From contig OX243820.1 in assembly GCA_945859605.1 (NCBI GenBank), positions 32,526,328-32,590,327 on the forward strand: a DNA stretch of 64,000 nt. The letters run 5' to 3'. This DNA is from Lumbricus rubellus (Eukaryota; Annelida; Clitellata; Crassiclitellata; Lumbricidae). Position numbers and translations under genes: made by a program. Position 1 is the first letter of the stretch. The number at the start of each line of letters is the position of its first letter. Under the pieces are notes generated by a model. That model had not been told where the DNA came from. It saw only the letters and a list, made by a program, of their open reading frames with translations, and ran no database searches. Positions 22,545 to 33,649 of the stretch are shown here, piece by piece.

Positions 22545-23735
22545 GTGTTTGACCGGAATGCATTTCAACAGCTTTTGACCTTTTCACTCCAAACCTTCAC
22601 TACTCTGTCCGTCTCGGCGTCGGACACCCAGTGGAGGGGTTGGCGATTTTTTACCACCATAGGGGCCAGGGTGGTGGGCGAAACCCCCAAATTTTTTTCG
22701 GTAAAATGCAGGTATTGATTTCAAACTTTGCACCTAGACAGAGGGACATCGGAACCACCCAGTGGAGTTGTTGGCGAATCTCCCCCACTATGGGGGCCAC
22801 GGTGGGGGCGAAAACCCTAAGTTTATTAAACACCTTTTTAAACGCTTGCATAGCCATTATATTAACGCAGCTGATGTAAATGACCTTTCAATCCGCTATG
22901 CTGTAAAGTCCTACTATAATTATAGTCAATTTACGCGTATGCCTACAGGTGGAGGTCGGAGTTAGTGGTGGCGTGTTGTTGGGTTGGGGTGGGAGGGGGT
23001 CGTGGGAGGTGTGGGGGGGGGCGGGGGGGGGTGAGGGAAATATTTTCCCGAAAACCCAAATTTCACGGGTGGCGTACCGCTGGAGAGGTCGGAGTGTGGT
23101 GGGGTGTTGTCGGGTGGGTGAATTTTGGGTGGGTGTGGGAGTGGGGTGGGAGGAAATTTTTTCCAGAAAACCAAAATTTCACCGATGGCGTACCATTGGA
23201 TGATTGGAGGTCGGAGTGTTGTGGGGCTTTTGGGCGTGGATGGGGTGGGGGTTGGTGCGTTGGTGGAGGATGTGGGTGGGTGGGAACTGGCTTGGGCTCG
23301 GGGTTCGGGTGGTGGGGTGGAGAGTAGGGGTGAGGGTAGGGTGGGGTGGAGGGTGGAGGGGTGGGATGAAGCGGGTGAACAGGGTGGAGTGGACAGGGTG
23401 GGTGGGGGTTTGGGGTGAAGTAGGGGTGGAGGTGAGGTGTGGTGAGAGTATGTGGTGGAGGTGGTGTGGAGGGGTGGAGGTGTGAAGCGGAGACGGTTGG
23501 AGGGGTGGAGGTGTGAAGCGGGGCGGGTGGAGGGGTGGCGGTGGAGGTTGGGGTGGAGGTGTGGTGAGGATGGGGTGGAGGTGGCGTGGAGGGGTGAACC
23601 CAGGGCGGATGGAGGGGGTGGGTGTACGGGGTGGGGTTTGAGGTGGAGGTGGGGTGGAGGTGTGGTGTGTTTGGGTTGTTGCCGGAGCGGGTCAAATCCT
23701 AAATTTCCCGGGCAACGCTGGGTACCCCAGCTAGT
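22458..23735 (+). mobile_element. Helitron-like non-autonomous element with internal G-rich minisatellite
   Basis: The 5' end TCTATATTAATAAAGAG is preceded by A. The 3' end has a hairpin (CTGGG-TAC-CCCAG) followed at once by CTAGT and then T. These are Helitron hallmarks: TC start, CTRRT end after a short hairpin, insertion between A and T, no target duplication. Inside are a TCTG array (22482-22545) and a long G-rich minisatellite (about 22945-23690, GGTGGAGGTGTGG type). There is no Rep/helicase coding. Confidence 0.85.
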
Positions 23736-23861
23736 TATATATATATATATATATATAATATATATTATATATATATATATCTGTCAGTGTTAGTATGTTA
23801 TTATATGTTTGATTATATATAAACAGATAAACATATTAATTGGTCGTCGTTGTTTAAACAG

Positions 23862-23980
23862 TGGCGTCAATATGAGATCCTATCCGTCCAATACGATGTC
23901 CACTCTGTCCACTCTACAGACGGACAGCAATCGGTCATCCTACGACAACATACCGACAGTCAGCTCGTGCGACGGAATAG
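23862..23980 (+). CDS. Piccolo/Fife/RIM-like scaffold, exon 7 (linker)
   Basis: After the 9.6-kb intron that holds the LTR element and the Helitron, acceptor TTTAAACAG| opens a 119-nt exon; phase 2 is restored (CA+T = His). It encodes GVNMRSYPSNTMSTLSTLQT, then DSNRSSYDNIPTVSSCDGIG, a Ser/Thr-rich linker between PDZ and C2. The donor is AATAG|GTAATA. The exon lies only about 125 bp past the 3' end of the Helitron. Confidence 0.75.
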
Positions 23981-24169
23981 GTAATAGACAATAATCCAAC
24001 AACCATCCTATTACAAAGTATGGGTTGATTCATGTGCTCATTTGATGACAATTTCTTGCAGTGTGTTGTACAATGTGGTAAAGCGGTGTTGCTGTTGTGC
24101 ACTGGAATGCAAGGTGGGAAGATAATTATAGGTCTACAGATAATAATTCCAATGTATGGCAATAGATTC

Positions 24170-24350
24170 CTTAATGCCATTGTCTTAATGCCATTGTCTT
24201 ATTGCCATTGTCTTAATGCCATTGTCTTAATGCCATTGTCAATGCCATTGTCTTAATGCCATTGTCTTAATGCCATTGTCTTAATGCCATTGTCTTAATG
24301 CCATTGTCTTAATGCCATTGTCTTAATGCCATTGTCTTAATGCCATTGTT
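24170..24350 (+). repeat. 14-bp tandem repeat (TTAATGCCATTGTC)
   Basis: About a dozen head-to-tail copies, with one variant (TTATTGCC) and one unit lacking 4 bp. It runs directly into the 414-bp array, whose units each begin with two of these 14-mers. Confidence 0.9.
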
Positions 24351-26392
24351 TCCAATTAGGCACATTTGCAGAGCCTCGAATGGTTTGACGCAGCCAACCA
24401 CTAACCAGATATTTGTCAATTCCAGGTTGATAATTATGAGGGACCGTGAAAATAATAACAATGATAATAATGGTAAACATCCGGAACATGTTTATCATTA
24501 TTCTTTTTCATCGTTCTAGTTTGTTATTCCCTGACCCGTCGTCCCAATTATTGTGTAAATTCAGGGTAGGATCGGTAAGCGTCATAGGTACGCGTAATTG
24601 TAACTGGGTAAACGTAATAGGTAAACGTCAACGGTAAGCGTAATAGGTATGCGTAATTGTCTGGTAGTTTCTCTCGTCTTTACACTCGTCTAAAAACCGC
24701 CTTTTCTCTCTGGGTTGAATGTACAGGGAGCGCTTCTTAATGCCATTGTCTTAATGCCATTGTTTCCAATTAGGCACATTTGCAGAGCCTCGAATGGTTT
24801 GACGCAGCCAACCACTAACCAGATATTTGTCAATTCCAGGTTGATAATTATGAGGGACCGTGAAAATAATAACAATGATAATAATGGTAAACATCCGGAA
24901 CATGTTTATCATTATTCTTTTTCATCGTTCTAGTTTTTTATTCCCTGACCCGTCGTCCCAATTATTGTGTAAATTCAGGGTAGGATCGGTAAGCGTCATA
25001 GGTACGCGTAATTGTAACTGGGTAAACGTAATAGGTAAACGTCAACGGTAAGCGTAATAGGTATGCGTAATTGTCTGGTAGTTTCTCTCGTCTTTACACT
25101 CGTCTAAAAACCGCCTTTTCTCTCTGGGTTGAATGTACAGGGAGCGCTTCTTAATGCCATTGTCTTAATGCCATTGTTTCCAATTAGGCACATTTGCAGA
25201 GCCTCGAATGGTTTGACGCAGCCAACCACTAACCAGATATTTGTCAATTCCAGGTTGATAATTATGAGGGACCGTGAAAATAATAACAATGATAATAATG
25301 GTAAACATCCGGAACATGTTTATCATTATTCTTTTTCATCGTTCTAGTTTGTTATTCCCTGACCCGTCGTCCCAATTATTGTGTAAATTCAGGGTAGGAT
25401 CGGTAAGCGTCATAGGTACGCGTAATTGTAACTGGGTAAACGTAATAGGTAAACGTCAACGGTAAGCGTAATAGGTATGCGTAATTGTCTGGTAGTTTCT
25501 CTCGTCTTTACACTCGTCTAAAAACCGCCTTTTCTCTCTGGGTTGAATGTACAGGGAGCGCTTCTTAATGCCATTGTCTTAATGCCATTGTTTCCAATTA
25601 GGCACATTTGCAGAGCCTCGAATGGTTTGACGCAGCCAACCACTAACCAGATATTTGTCAATTCCAGGTTGATAATTATGAGGGACCGTGAAAATAATAA
25701 CAATGATAATAATGGTAAACATCCGGAACATGTTTATCATTATTCTTTTTCATCGTTCTAGTTTGTTATTCCCTGACCCGTCGTCCCAATTATTGTGTAA
25801 ATTCAGGGTAGGATCGGTAAGCGTCATAGGTACGCGTAATTGTAACTGGGTAAACGTAATAGGTAAACGTCAACGGTAAGCGTAATAGGTATGCGTAATT
25901 GTCTGGTAGTTTCTCTCGTCTTTACACTCGTCTAAAAACCGCCTTTTCTCTCTGGGTTGAATGTACAGGGAGCGCTTCTTAATGCCATTGTCTTAATGCC
26001 ATTGTTTCCAATTAGGCACATTTGCAGAGCCTCGAATGGTTTGACGCAGCCAACCACTAACCAGATATTTGTCAATTCCAGGTTGATAATTATGAGGGAC
26101 CGTGAAAATAATAACAATGATAATAATGGTAAACATCCGGAACATGTTTATCATTATTCTTTTTCATCGTTCTAGTTTTTTATTCCCTGACCCGTCGTCC
26201 CAATTATTGTGTAAATTCAGGGTAGGATCGGTAAGCGTCATAGGTACGCGTAATTGTAACTGGGTAAACGTAATAGGTAAACGTCAACGGTAAGCGTAAT
26301 AGGTATGCGTAATTGTCTGGTAGTTTCTCTCGTCTTTACACTCGTCTAAAAACCGCCTTTTCTCTCTGGGTTGAATGTACAGGGAGCGCTTC
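24323..26392 (+). repeat. 414-bp tandem array, five copies
   Basis: Units start at 24323, 24737, 25151, 25565 and 25979 and end at 26392. They are almost identical; a visible variant is TAGTTTGTTATT (copies 1, 3, 4) against TAGTTTTTTATT (copies 2, 5). Each contains ATAATAACAATGATAATAAT and several AAGCGTAATAGG-type sub-repeats. Short open frames recur in each unit but show no coding character. The array lies in intron 7. Confidence 0.95.
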
Positions 26393-26594
26393 TGAAAGGC
26401 TCTTGCTGCGAGAAGTGCTTTATAAATGATCAGATACAATGCAATACAATATACAATACAATACAATTGACAATTTGTAACTGGGGCCACTGGGCAAAGG
26501 GAAGCATTATAGATGATTGCAAATGTAAACACAGATGTAAATGTAATGCGTAAAGGTTGCATACTAATGAAGTATAGTTGTTCGGATCTTACAG

Positions 26595-26824
26595 ACTCTT
26601 TTGAAGGAGTAGACCGGGAGCTGACGCAGTTGTCCCTTGACGTTCTTGATTCAGTTCTTGACCGGAAGTCCATGCTGCTGACTTCCGGTGTCGCAAGAGC
26701 GCTCAACGACGACGATGTCGGCGACCGAAGAACACCTTCCCTTCTTCCAATCGGAAACGAAGATTCAGTCGGGTCAATGGGTTCAAGGTCTCGTCGTCAA
26801 TTTGACGCCAAACGATGCCTAACC
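26595..26824 (+). CDS. Piccolo/Fife/RIM-like scaffold, exon 8 (linker)
   Basis: Acceptor ATCTTACAG| and donor AACC|GTGAGA bound 230 nt; phases 1 in and 0 out fit both neighbours. It encodes DSFEGVDRELTQLSLDVLDS, an acidic-to-polar linker, ending SRRQFDAKRCLT just before the first C2 strand. An internal GT (AAG|GTCTCG, near 26788) could be an alternative donor but would break the phase. Confidence 0.7.
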
Positions 26825-26942
26825 GTGAGACAATACACTGCTTTGTCTTTTATAATTTTATTCATTAGCTTCAATCAATTGTTTTATCTATAGCCAACCG
26901 ATAGTACAGCAACACGCAAAGATATTATGATTGAAATGGATA

Positions 26943-27155
26943 CACGGCGGTGTAGTGGGTATGTTTGTTGCCTTGCAGCCGGAGGGTTGCAGGTTCGAAT
27001 CCACCTCAAGCCGCCATGTATGGACCTTTGAGCAAGTCCTTCACTGGCAATTGCTCATGGCTTTGGCGTGAAACTCCTACTTAGTGTCCGCGCTGTAGTC
27101 GGGAACGCCTCTGAGTAGTAATCTTGAAGGGGCTCTATAACAAGTGTACATACAA
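26943..27155 (+). repeat. tRNA-derived SINE, copy A
   Basis: Head with GGCGGTGTAGTGGGTA, then B box GGTTCGAATCC at 26992-27002, then a body (GGCGTGAAACTCC, GCTGTAGTCGGGA) and a tail CGCCTCTGAGTAGTAATCTT with CTATAACAAGTG. The same order of blocks occurs at 47688-47900, which shows a dispersed family. Confidence 0.8.
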
Positions 27156-27301
27156 ACTAAAGGAAGAGCCCAGAATTTTTTCAATTCAATTCAATTCATG
27201 AACTTTAAAATGAACACAACAAAATAATATTAGTACATTTGTTGTAACAGTGCATGGTTGTCAAATGGCATACCCAAAAAAGGAACAATATCGTTCCGCT
27301 A

Positions 27302-27685
27302 TCAAAGTCGGCCCTTTTTCGCTTCCATTTTATATGTAGGGCCTATCCACTGGCAGATATTCAAACTAGCAGTCCAATAGCTTTCTGACTTGATATACGC
27401 AGTCGCTAATTTGTGTTCATTGTCTGTAATTTCAGTCGCCATCAAATCGAGACAATGGTTTCCTCGGCGAAATTCAGGTAGATTATGCATCATAAAACCG
27501 ATATAAAACGGCCATAATTCGAGCCAATTTTCCTTCATTTTCTCTCCTAATTTTCCCCATCGCTGACTGGATGATTTAATGGCATTTTTAGGATACTGGA
27601 TAACTGTAGGCTCGTTAAAACCAGATAAATAACGACACTGGTGGACGGATATTGGACTCGTGTGCTTTAGATTTATACCATGCAT
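27302..27685 (-). CDS. Unrecognised 127-residue ORF, antisense in intron 8
   Basis: Starts with ATG and runs 384 nt in otherwise AT-rich intron sequence. Its composition looks protein-like (KENWLELWPFYIGFMMHN; NEHKLATAYIKSESYWTASL). I do not recognise it. It may be a real nested gene, a piece of a transposon or chance. No promoter or poly(A) signal was identified. Confidence 0.25.
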   Translation of the reverse strand: MHGINLKHTSPISVHQCRYLSGFNEPTVIQYPKNAIKSSSQRWGKLGEKMKENWLELWPFYIGFMMHNLPEFRRGNHCLDLMATEITDNEHKLATAYIKSESYWTASLNICQWIGPTYKMEAKKGRL

Positions 27686-27967
27686 GCAGTAACTTTTGTG
27701 AATATATAATATATAGATTAAGAAGCTTCAATATTGCTCTCAAATTCGCAGCTACCTTGCAGTATAGTTTCTCTGTCAGTTTCGACTGAGTTGAAATTAC
27801 AGCTCTAAACCGAATTAATCTTGTTAATTAATGCCTTACACTTATCAGCATTTGTTTTACATTGCTTTTCATGCATATTATTAGTCCATATACTTTATCA
27901 GTACTTCTATGTGTTATATTGAATAGTTGTCGATGTCTCATTGTGCGTTTGCAAATGGAGTAAAAAA

Positions 27968-28040
27968 GGCTATACTTACTTACTTGCTTACTTACTTGCT
28001 TGCTTACTTACTTACTTGCTTGCTTACTTACTTACTTGAT
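27968..28040 (+). repeat. CTTA/CTTG tetranucleotide tract
   Basis: An imperfect run of CTTA and CTTG units in intron 8, immediately before the 78-bp repeat array. Confidence 0.85.
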
Positions 28041-28202
28041 TTCAATCATCACTTACAGTTGAATATTGACAATTTCGATGACGTGGAGAAAGTGCAAGTT
28101 ACTGTTGTAAATTTCATATTCGTTTAAAAACAAGTTACAAGGATTACGATTGTCCACTGCACTCTGCATTTGCAATGTAATCTTTGTAAATTCTGTCTTC
28201 GA

Positions 28203-28463
28203 TTACAACTCATTTACAACAACGACGATGTGGCTCTTCACCTTGCATCTTCTTGTAATCTTTGTAAATATTTTGTTCAGTTACAACTGAGTTACGACGA
28301 TTACGATATGGCTCTTTAACGTGCATCTTCGTGTAATCTTTGTAAATATGTTATTCAGTTACAACTGAGTTACGACGATTACGATGTGGTTCTTTACTTT
28401 GCATCTACATATAATCTTTGTAAATATCTTGTTCAGTTACAACTGAGTTACGACGATTACGAT
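28203..28463 (+). repeat. 78-bp tandem repeat carrying copies of the C2A exon 5' end
   Basis: Units begin at 28203 (diverged), 28281, 28359 and 28437. Copies 2 to 4 all read TTCAG|TTACAACTGAGTTACGAC, that is, a splice acceptor plus the first codons of exon 9. The last copy is the real exon start. The 28281 copy runs into a stop (GCT CTT TAA). From the 28359 copy the frame stays open into the exon. Fainter repeats with TGTAATCTTTGTAAAT at the same spacing appear further left, back to about 28050. Confidence 0.9.
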
Positions 28464-28570
28464 TGCACTTTGAACGTCCATGTGATTCAAGCTCGTTACC
28501 TGCAGCCGGTAAAGTTCAAAAGCGGATATGCAGATCCCTTCGTCAAAGTGTACCTCTTACCATACAAGAG
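28437..28570 (+). CDS. Piccolo/Fife/RIM-like scaffold, exon 9 (C2A domain, first half)
   Basis: Acceptor TTGTTCAG| and donor AAGAG|GTAAGA. The product LQLSYDDYDCTLNVHVIQAR, then GYADPFVKVYLLPYK, is the first half of a C2 domain with the canonical [SA]DPFVKVYLLP strand. The first calcium-ligand aspartate of loop 1 (PRD-type position in Piccolo) seems replaced (PVKFKSG), while the ADPF aspartate is kept. Three upstream copies of the acceptor and first codons sit at 78-bp steps (see the repeat entry). The exon ends in phase 2. Confidence 0.9.
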
Positions 28571-28734
28571 GTAAGATTCTTCGCAAGCCTCCACGGCACT
28601 TGTTGACTGTGAGTAAACTTGCATGTGGAATTATTCAGTTACACAGAGAGGGTATTTAATTTGTATGAAGACATTGTACACGTAGAGTAGATGACTCGCC
28701 TACCTGTGTCTCTGTCTCTGTATCTGTATTTCTG

Positions 28735-28860
<126 letters not shown>

Positions 28861-29183
28861 GCAATAAACTACTAATTTCTACATTGCCGCAATAAAGCTA
28901 TTATAGACGCAGTGCACCATTTGATTCACGAGTACCGAAACGCTCTGATGCAGTCGTTCACTTGAACATTTGAACACGTTCATGCAACCATTGATATACA
29001 TTGTATGTTCATCGATTCCTTCCATTCACTTGTTCACTCGTTCATCGGATCTTTCCTCAACACGTTCATACATTCTTTCACTGGTTCGTTCGTGCAATTC
29101 ATCCCTGCTGAACGTGTTCTTGCAGTCGCACGTCGGTTCGTTTGTTCGTTCTATCTGAACGTGTTTTCTGTTTCTTTCTTCAG

Positions 29184-29371
29184 TCGAACGGAGAGCAAGC
29201 GAAAGGCGAAGTGCATTCCACGAACGTTGAATCCGGAGTGGCATCGATCGATGGTTTTCGTTGACCTTCATCCGAGTGAACTTCCGCTCAAGACCCTCGA
29301 CGTCAGCGTCTGGGACCACGATCATCTACTTCCGGATCAGCTCATGGGGCACATCAGTCTGGATCTGTCCG
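29184..29371 (+). CDS. Piccolo/Fife/RIM-like scaffold, exon 10 (C2A domain, second half)
   Basis: Acceptor TTTCTTCAG| restores Ser (AG+T) and the frame reads RTESKRKAKCIPRTLNPEWH, then LPLKTLDVSVWDHD, then LMGHISLDLS, ending G|GTAAAT. KRKxK plus TLNPEW is the C2 polybasic strand and the NPxW motif. Loop 3 keeps the D-x-D pair (WDHD) and a third Asp one residue closer than in synaptotagmin-type C2 domains. This implies at least partial calcium-ligand retention. Confidence 0.9.
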
Positions 29372-29692
29372 GTAAATTCATAACTGTGCAAACATGCATT
29401 GCAGATGGACACGGTAAATTTATGTGTCCTCATCGGAGGGCAGAGATGGACACGATTAGTTCATGCGTTCCGAGAATTTATGTAGAGCCTCTTCAAGAAA
29501 CCTAGACTCGATTAAAATTGGAACTATATATGAAAATCTTTCACTTAATCGATTAGAATAAACTGCTTTTATCGATCATGGCAGTATACATCGAAAATCT
29601 GCCCGACATAATTATCATTCTTCTCCATCATCAACGTCCTTATTTTTTCTTCATCCTTATTGATTTTGGACATCTTTTCATGCTCTGTCATT

Positions 29693-29711
29693 TTCATCAT
29701 CATCATCATCG

Positions 29712-29790
<79 letters not shown>

Positions 29791-29800
29791 TATCATCATC
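29693..29800 (+). repeat. (CAT)n trinucleotide tract in intron 10
   Basis: More than 30 CAT units, about 200 bp before the exon 11 acceptor. His- or Met-rich open frames here are artefacts. Confidence 0.95.
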
Positions 29801-30006
29801 GTAATTCTTTGCTATCGTCATCATTCAGTTTCGTCATCTTTTCTTCATCATTGGCATCATCATCAATTTTTTAAAATCTTATTCTTCAATTTTATCGTCA
29901 TTGTTCTTCGTCATCACAATTCTTCTCCGTCGTTTTCATCATCCTTCGCCACTTTATTCATCTTCCAATAATAATTCCAATTCCTCCAATTCCTCCAATT
30001 CAACAG

Positions 30007-30581
30007 ATCTCTCTATCCTCGACAACCGTCCTCACTGGTACCAGCTGATTGACGAACACGGACAAAGGACTACTTCAGGCAACGGCCAGAGCAACCGCGG
30101 TCAACCTTCCCTGGTCGTCAACAACATCGGAGGAGTCCTCACCCCATCAGACAGCAGTTCATCGAGCAACCTAAGCAAGCCCTCCACCACGAACCGCGAA
30201 CGCAGTAGGAACCCCGACCGCAAGAGCCCCTGGTCGAACCAGGATCGCGCCACACCTAAGCCCCCGGCTGTCCCTCCGTCTCGTCCATCCCCTCGAAACA
30301 CCCCGGATGGGTGGATGAATGGTGGCACCACGGATCAGGGCCAGCTGCTGCAGCACCAGGTTGGGATGCTGCGAGGGATGCAGCCAGAGGAGAGCATCGC
30401 TGATATGAACTCCATCAATCGCGATGCCTACCTGTTGAGTCAGACTCCGGAGGCTGATGCTCTTGGTCGCCGTTCCCAGCATCAGCAGCAGCAGCAGCAG
30501 CAGCAGCAACCCGTCATCACTCATCAACGCAACTCCGTTTATCCCATCACTCGGACGATGGATAATCCGGCTCAGAGGAAG
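30007..30581 (+). CDS. Piccolo/Fife/RIM-like scaffold, exon 11 (end of C2A and low-complexity tail)
   Basis: Acceptor TTCAACAG| in a (CCAATT)n-like tract completes Asp (G+AT): DLSILDNRPHWYQLIDEHG is the last C2 strand; PHWYxL is diagnostic of RIM/Piccolo C2A domains. The following ~165 residues are disordered: Ser-, Pro- and Arg-rich, with a polyglutamine tract near 30482-30510 (CAG repeat). It ends AGGAAG|GTAGGA in phase 0. Confidence 0.85.
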
Positions 30582-32298
30582 GTAGGAAAAACTACCAGGA
30601 CAGATCTCGAAGTAGCCACGAATACAAAAGGGCTTGCGACTTCATTTTCTTAGCCTCGGTATTCGAAGACGTTTGATGTGTAATTATTTATTACTATATT
30701 ATAGGCCTCTTTTATAAGCAGACTTTTGGAGAGATAGTTTGTTTACTTTTTTTACAGCTTCACTTTATTTATTTTCTGCCTTACACTAATTATATATGAA
30801 CTATAATAATTAATTATTTATATAATTATTATATTCATTCATTCATTCATTCATATAGATAGTAGATACATATTATGAATACATAATTTTGTCGAGCGTA
30901 CAATATAACATGCTAAGATATATCATACACAATTTTTTTTAATGTTTCATTTTTATGCACATCATACATAATAAAAAAAATTATGTACGTAATTACATCA
31001 GTATGATTGTGTACGTACGCAACTAAGCATTTCATTCTTGCAGCTAAAGTGCTAAACAATGACATTGCATTCTGATTACATGTACAATCGCCTTCTATAC
31101 ATGTACATATTCATCCAGTGCGTTAGTATCTTGATATCAGATTCTATCATGACACTGTGTCTTTTTATAGGTTCTTGATCCTAACAGACGTCACAGTCCA
31201 GACGTGCGGATAGAAGCTCAGTGCGAAAGTAAGTTTCATTGCACTCTCTGCTTTGCAGGGAAAGTATTATTATTCAAAGTAAACTGCTTCATATTAAAAT
31301 TTCTTAATCACAATATACTTAAATTATTACTTCCAAGAACGTCTTAAAGATCTGACCAACCACATTCCATACATCTAAAAATTAGCGACCTTGTCTAAGT
31401 TTAACGAGCGCCTCAGTAACGACAGTGTCGATATTATGCTAATAATGTAAAGTAAAAGTCCATCCATTGCCATGTGGAACACAGGGAGGCGCTCATCTCC
31501 TTGTCAATGGCCTTGAGCCAGCAATGGACGAATCCCAAGGTCCTGGGATGCTAATGACATCTTTCAAGTAGATATTACTATGTTGTTTGCCTGTCTGCAT
31601 GTCTTTCTGTCTGTCTGTCATCTACCTATCCAAACAACCATCTATCCAACCATCCATTCATCTATCTGCCTGCCTATCATCTATCCATCTTACTCTGGGT
31701 CTACATAGATGATACATCTACCATCTCATCCATCCATCTATGGATGGATAGACACATCTGTCTGTGTGTCTGTCCATTTATCTATCTATCCGTATATATT
31801 TATTTATGTGTATAAGACTGTGTTAGACTCGCAAACAATACAAGTGTTCAGCTATCACCCACGTTTCCCTTGTGAATAATTTAGAAAAGTCACTAAAAAC
31901 AAGTGCACAGTTAAGACTACAAAGATTGTGTTGTTTATACAATCTTCAGTTAAATTTGAGACGAAACCGAAAGAAGCGACCTGCTTTGATTGTCTTCTGC
32001 TTTTCTTCTGCTGCTCTCGGTCGTCACGAGTGGTCGCACCAGGCACCGCCCTCTGACGACAGGTACGTGTACACTGTACAGTCGCCAACCAATCAGCATT
32101 GTGTATTATCTAGGTCAATAAAATCTAGGTCAATTTTATGTAGGTCGATAATCTAAATCTAGGTCATTGTAAAATAGGTGAATATAAACTTGATTATTGT
32201 AATATAGGTCAATCTAATTCAGGTCAATATAGCCTAATTAAGTTCATTCTAATAGATGATCTAATCTAGTCTAGTCTAGTCTAGGTCAATAGAATCCC
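30582..32298 (+). other. Introns 11 and 12 outside the TCTG array
   Basis: AT-rich sequence around exon 12 with short ATTC and TATC/CATC tracts (30836-30855, 31590-31800) and AGGTCAAT-like units at 32110-32285. I see nothing else apart from exon 12 itself. Confidence 0.6.
31171..31228 (+). CDS. Piccolo/Fife/RIM-like scaffold, exon 12 (small exon)
   Basis: A 58-nt exon between CTTTTTATAG| and GCGAAA|GTAAGT, phase 0 in and 1 out, encoding VLDPNRRHSPDVRIEAQCE. Both splice sites are good and the phase matches exon 11. No domain is visible. Confidence 0.65.
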
Positions 32299-32545
<247 letters not shown>

Positions 32546-32572
32546 AAATATATATGTTGGTCCTTGTAACAG

Positions 32573-32649
32573 GACAAAGACGTCTCAACAGTGGATCTTC
32601 GTCCGTTGATGTGTTTCCTGTTCCGGACTACTTTTCCGGACCAACATGA
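32573..32649 (+). CDS. Piccolo/Fife/RIM-like scaffold, exon 13 (candidate terminal exon with stop)
   Basis: Acceptor CTTGTAACAG| follows the ~245-bp TCTG array. The carried A plus GA gives Arg, then QRRLNSGSSSVDVFPVPDYF and SGPT before TGA at 32647-32649. Phase 1 fits exon 12. Ending soon after C2A would correspond to the short isoforms known for Piccolo; no C2B domain is visible downstream in the window. I see no strong AATAAA within the next few hundred bases, so the 3' end is uncertain. Confidence 0.5.
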
Positions 32650-33649
32650 TTGCTACCACGTGGTGCCTGCGTCAGGATGACGTCATTTCACCAACTACGC
32701 TGTCTGCCAACGAATGCCGGGCAATGTCGTTCAAAACGGTGCTAAGCTATCTCAAAATGTCATTTTTAATAGCCAGGCAATTATCCTCTGAATACCTAAG
32801 TACCGCTTTGAATACCTAAACTCCTTTTTGATTGCACTATGATTGCATTGTCTATAAGCCTACTCTGAATCTCTTATTGTAATGTAGGTACGTGGAAGTG
32901 GTTGTAGCTAATGTAATGTAGGCCTATGCAATGCCATTGCAATGGTTATTGATGTTTTAGTAAATGCTTGTGCTGCTCAGCATAAGATACATGTGTGAGA
33001 TGAAAAAGTGTGCCGATAGTGCTCGACGCGAATGGGTTAAAACGGGTAAAAATGAGAACGTGGAGGAGGTGGAGCAATTTGTCATTGTTTAATCTAGTCC
33101 TCTGGGTTTTTTGGGGAGGACATGGAATTTAGGTTTCGTCAAAATTTGCGAGAAAATGATGTAGGCCTAAATTCAACAGATTCCATGCTTTTTATGCTTG
33201 CGACCTGTTTTAGTACGTCAATGCTTCCCAGTCGAATTCTTCTACTGGCAGGAAATCTTCACATGCATAAAAAAACTGCAGATTTTTTCTGGGGGGAAGG
33301 GTGTCGTATAATTATATGCTTTTCTAGTGTTAAACACCTCTTGATTTTTTGGTGAGGAAATTCTCATTCACAGGGGAGTTCCCCCCAGAGACGTCTAGAT
33401 TAAGAACTGGCATGAAAATAATATATTATAATTATTCATTCGGCATTTTGTGTACAAGAGGCATTTTGTTGATTCATCGTGTGAAAACTGTGCATGGAAT
33501 CTCTGCATCGGCGAATCTACTATAATTATAGATTCCGAGAAATGTAAGAGAAGAAGGATTTTAAATTCAGTTTCCCACGACGCCATTAATTAGGAAAACA
33601 TTGTGATTTCGCACAAGTAGCAGCATCCATGCGCTATATAAATTAAGCC
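32650..33649. other. Gene-free stretch after the scaffold gene
   Basis: AT-rich sequence that may hold the 3' untranslated region of the scaffold gene. I saw no canonical AATAAA and no recognisable repeat. Confidence 0.4.

Noticed and set aside
23063..23695. Pro/His/Thr-rich minus-strand frame of 210 residues
   Set aside because: It is the complement of the G-rich minisatellite inside the Helitron.
24323..26392. Regular repeat array considered as a CRISPR-like locus
   Set aside because: The units are 414 bp, nearly identical throughout, without unique spacers, in an animal intron.
26992..27002. B-box motifs considered as tRNA genes (also 11724 and 47730)
   Set aside because: No cloverleaf could be drawn and two copies share a long non-tRNA body, so they are SINEs or relics.
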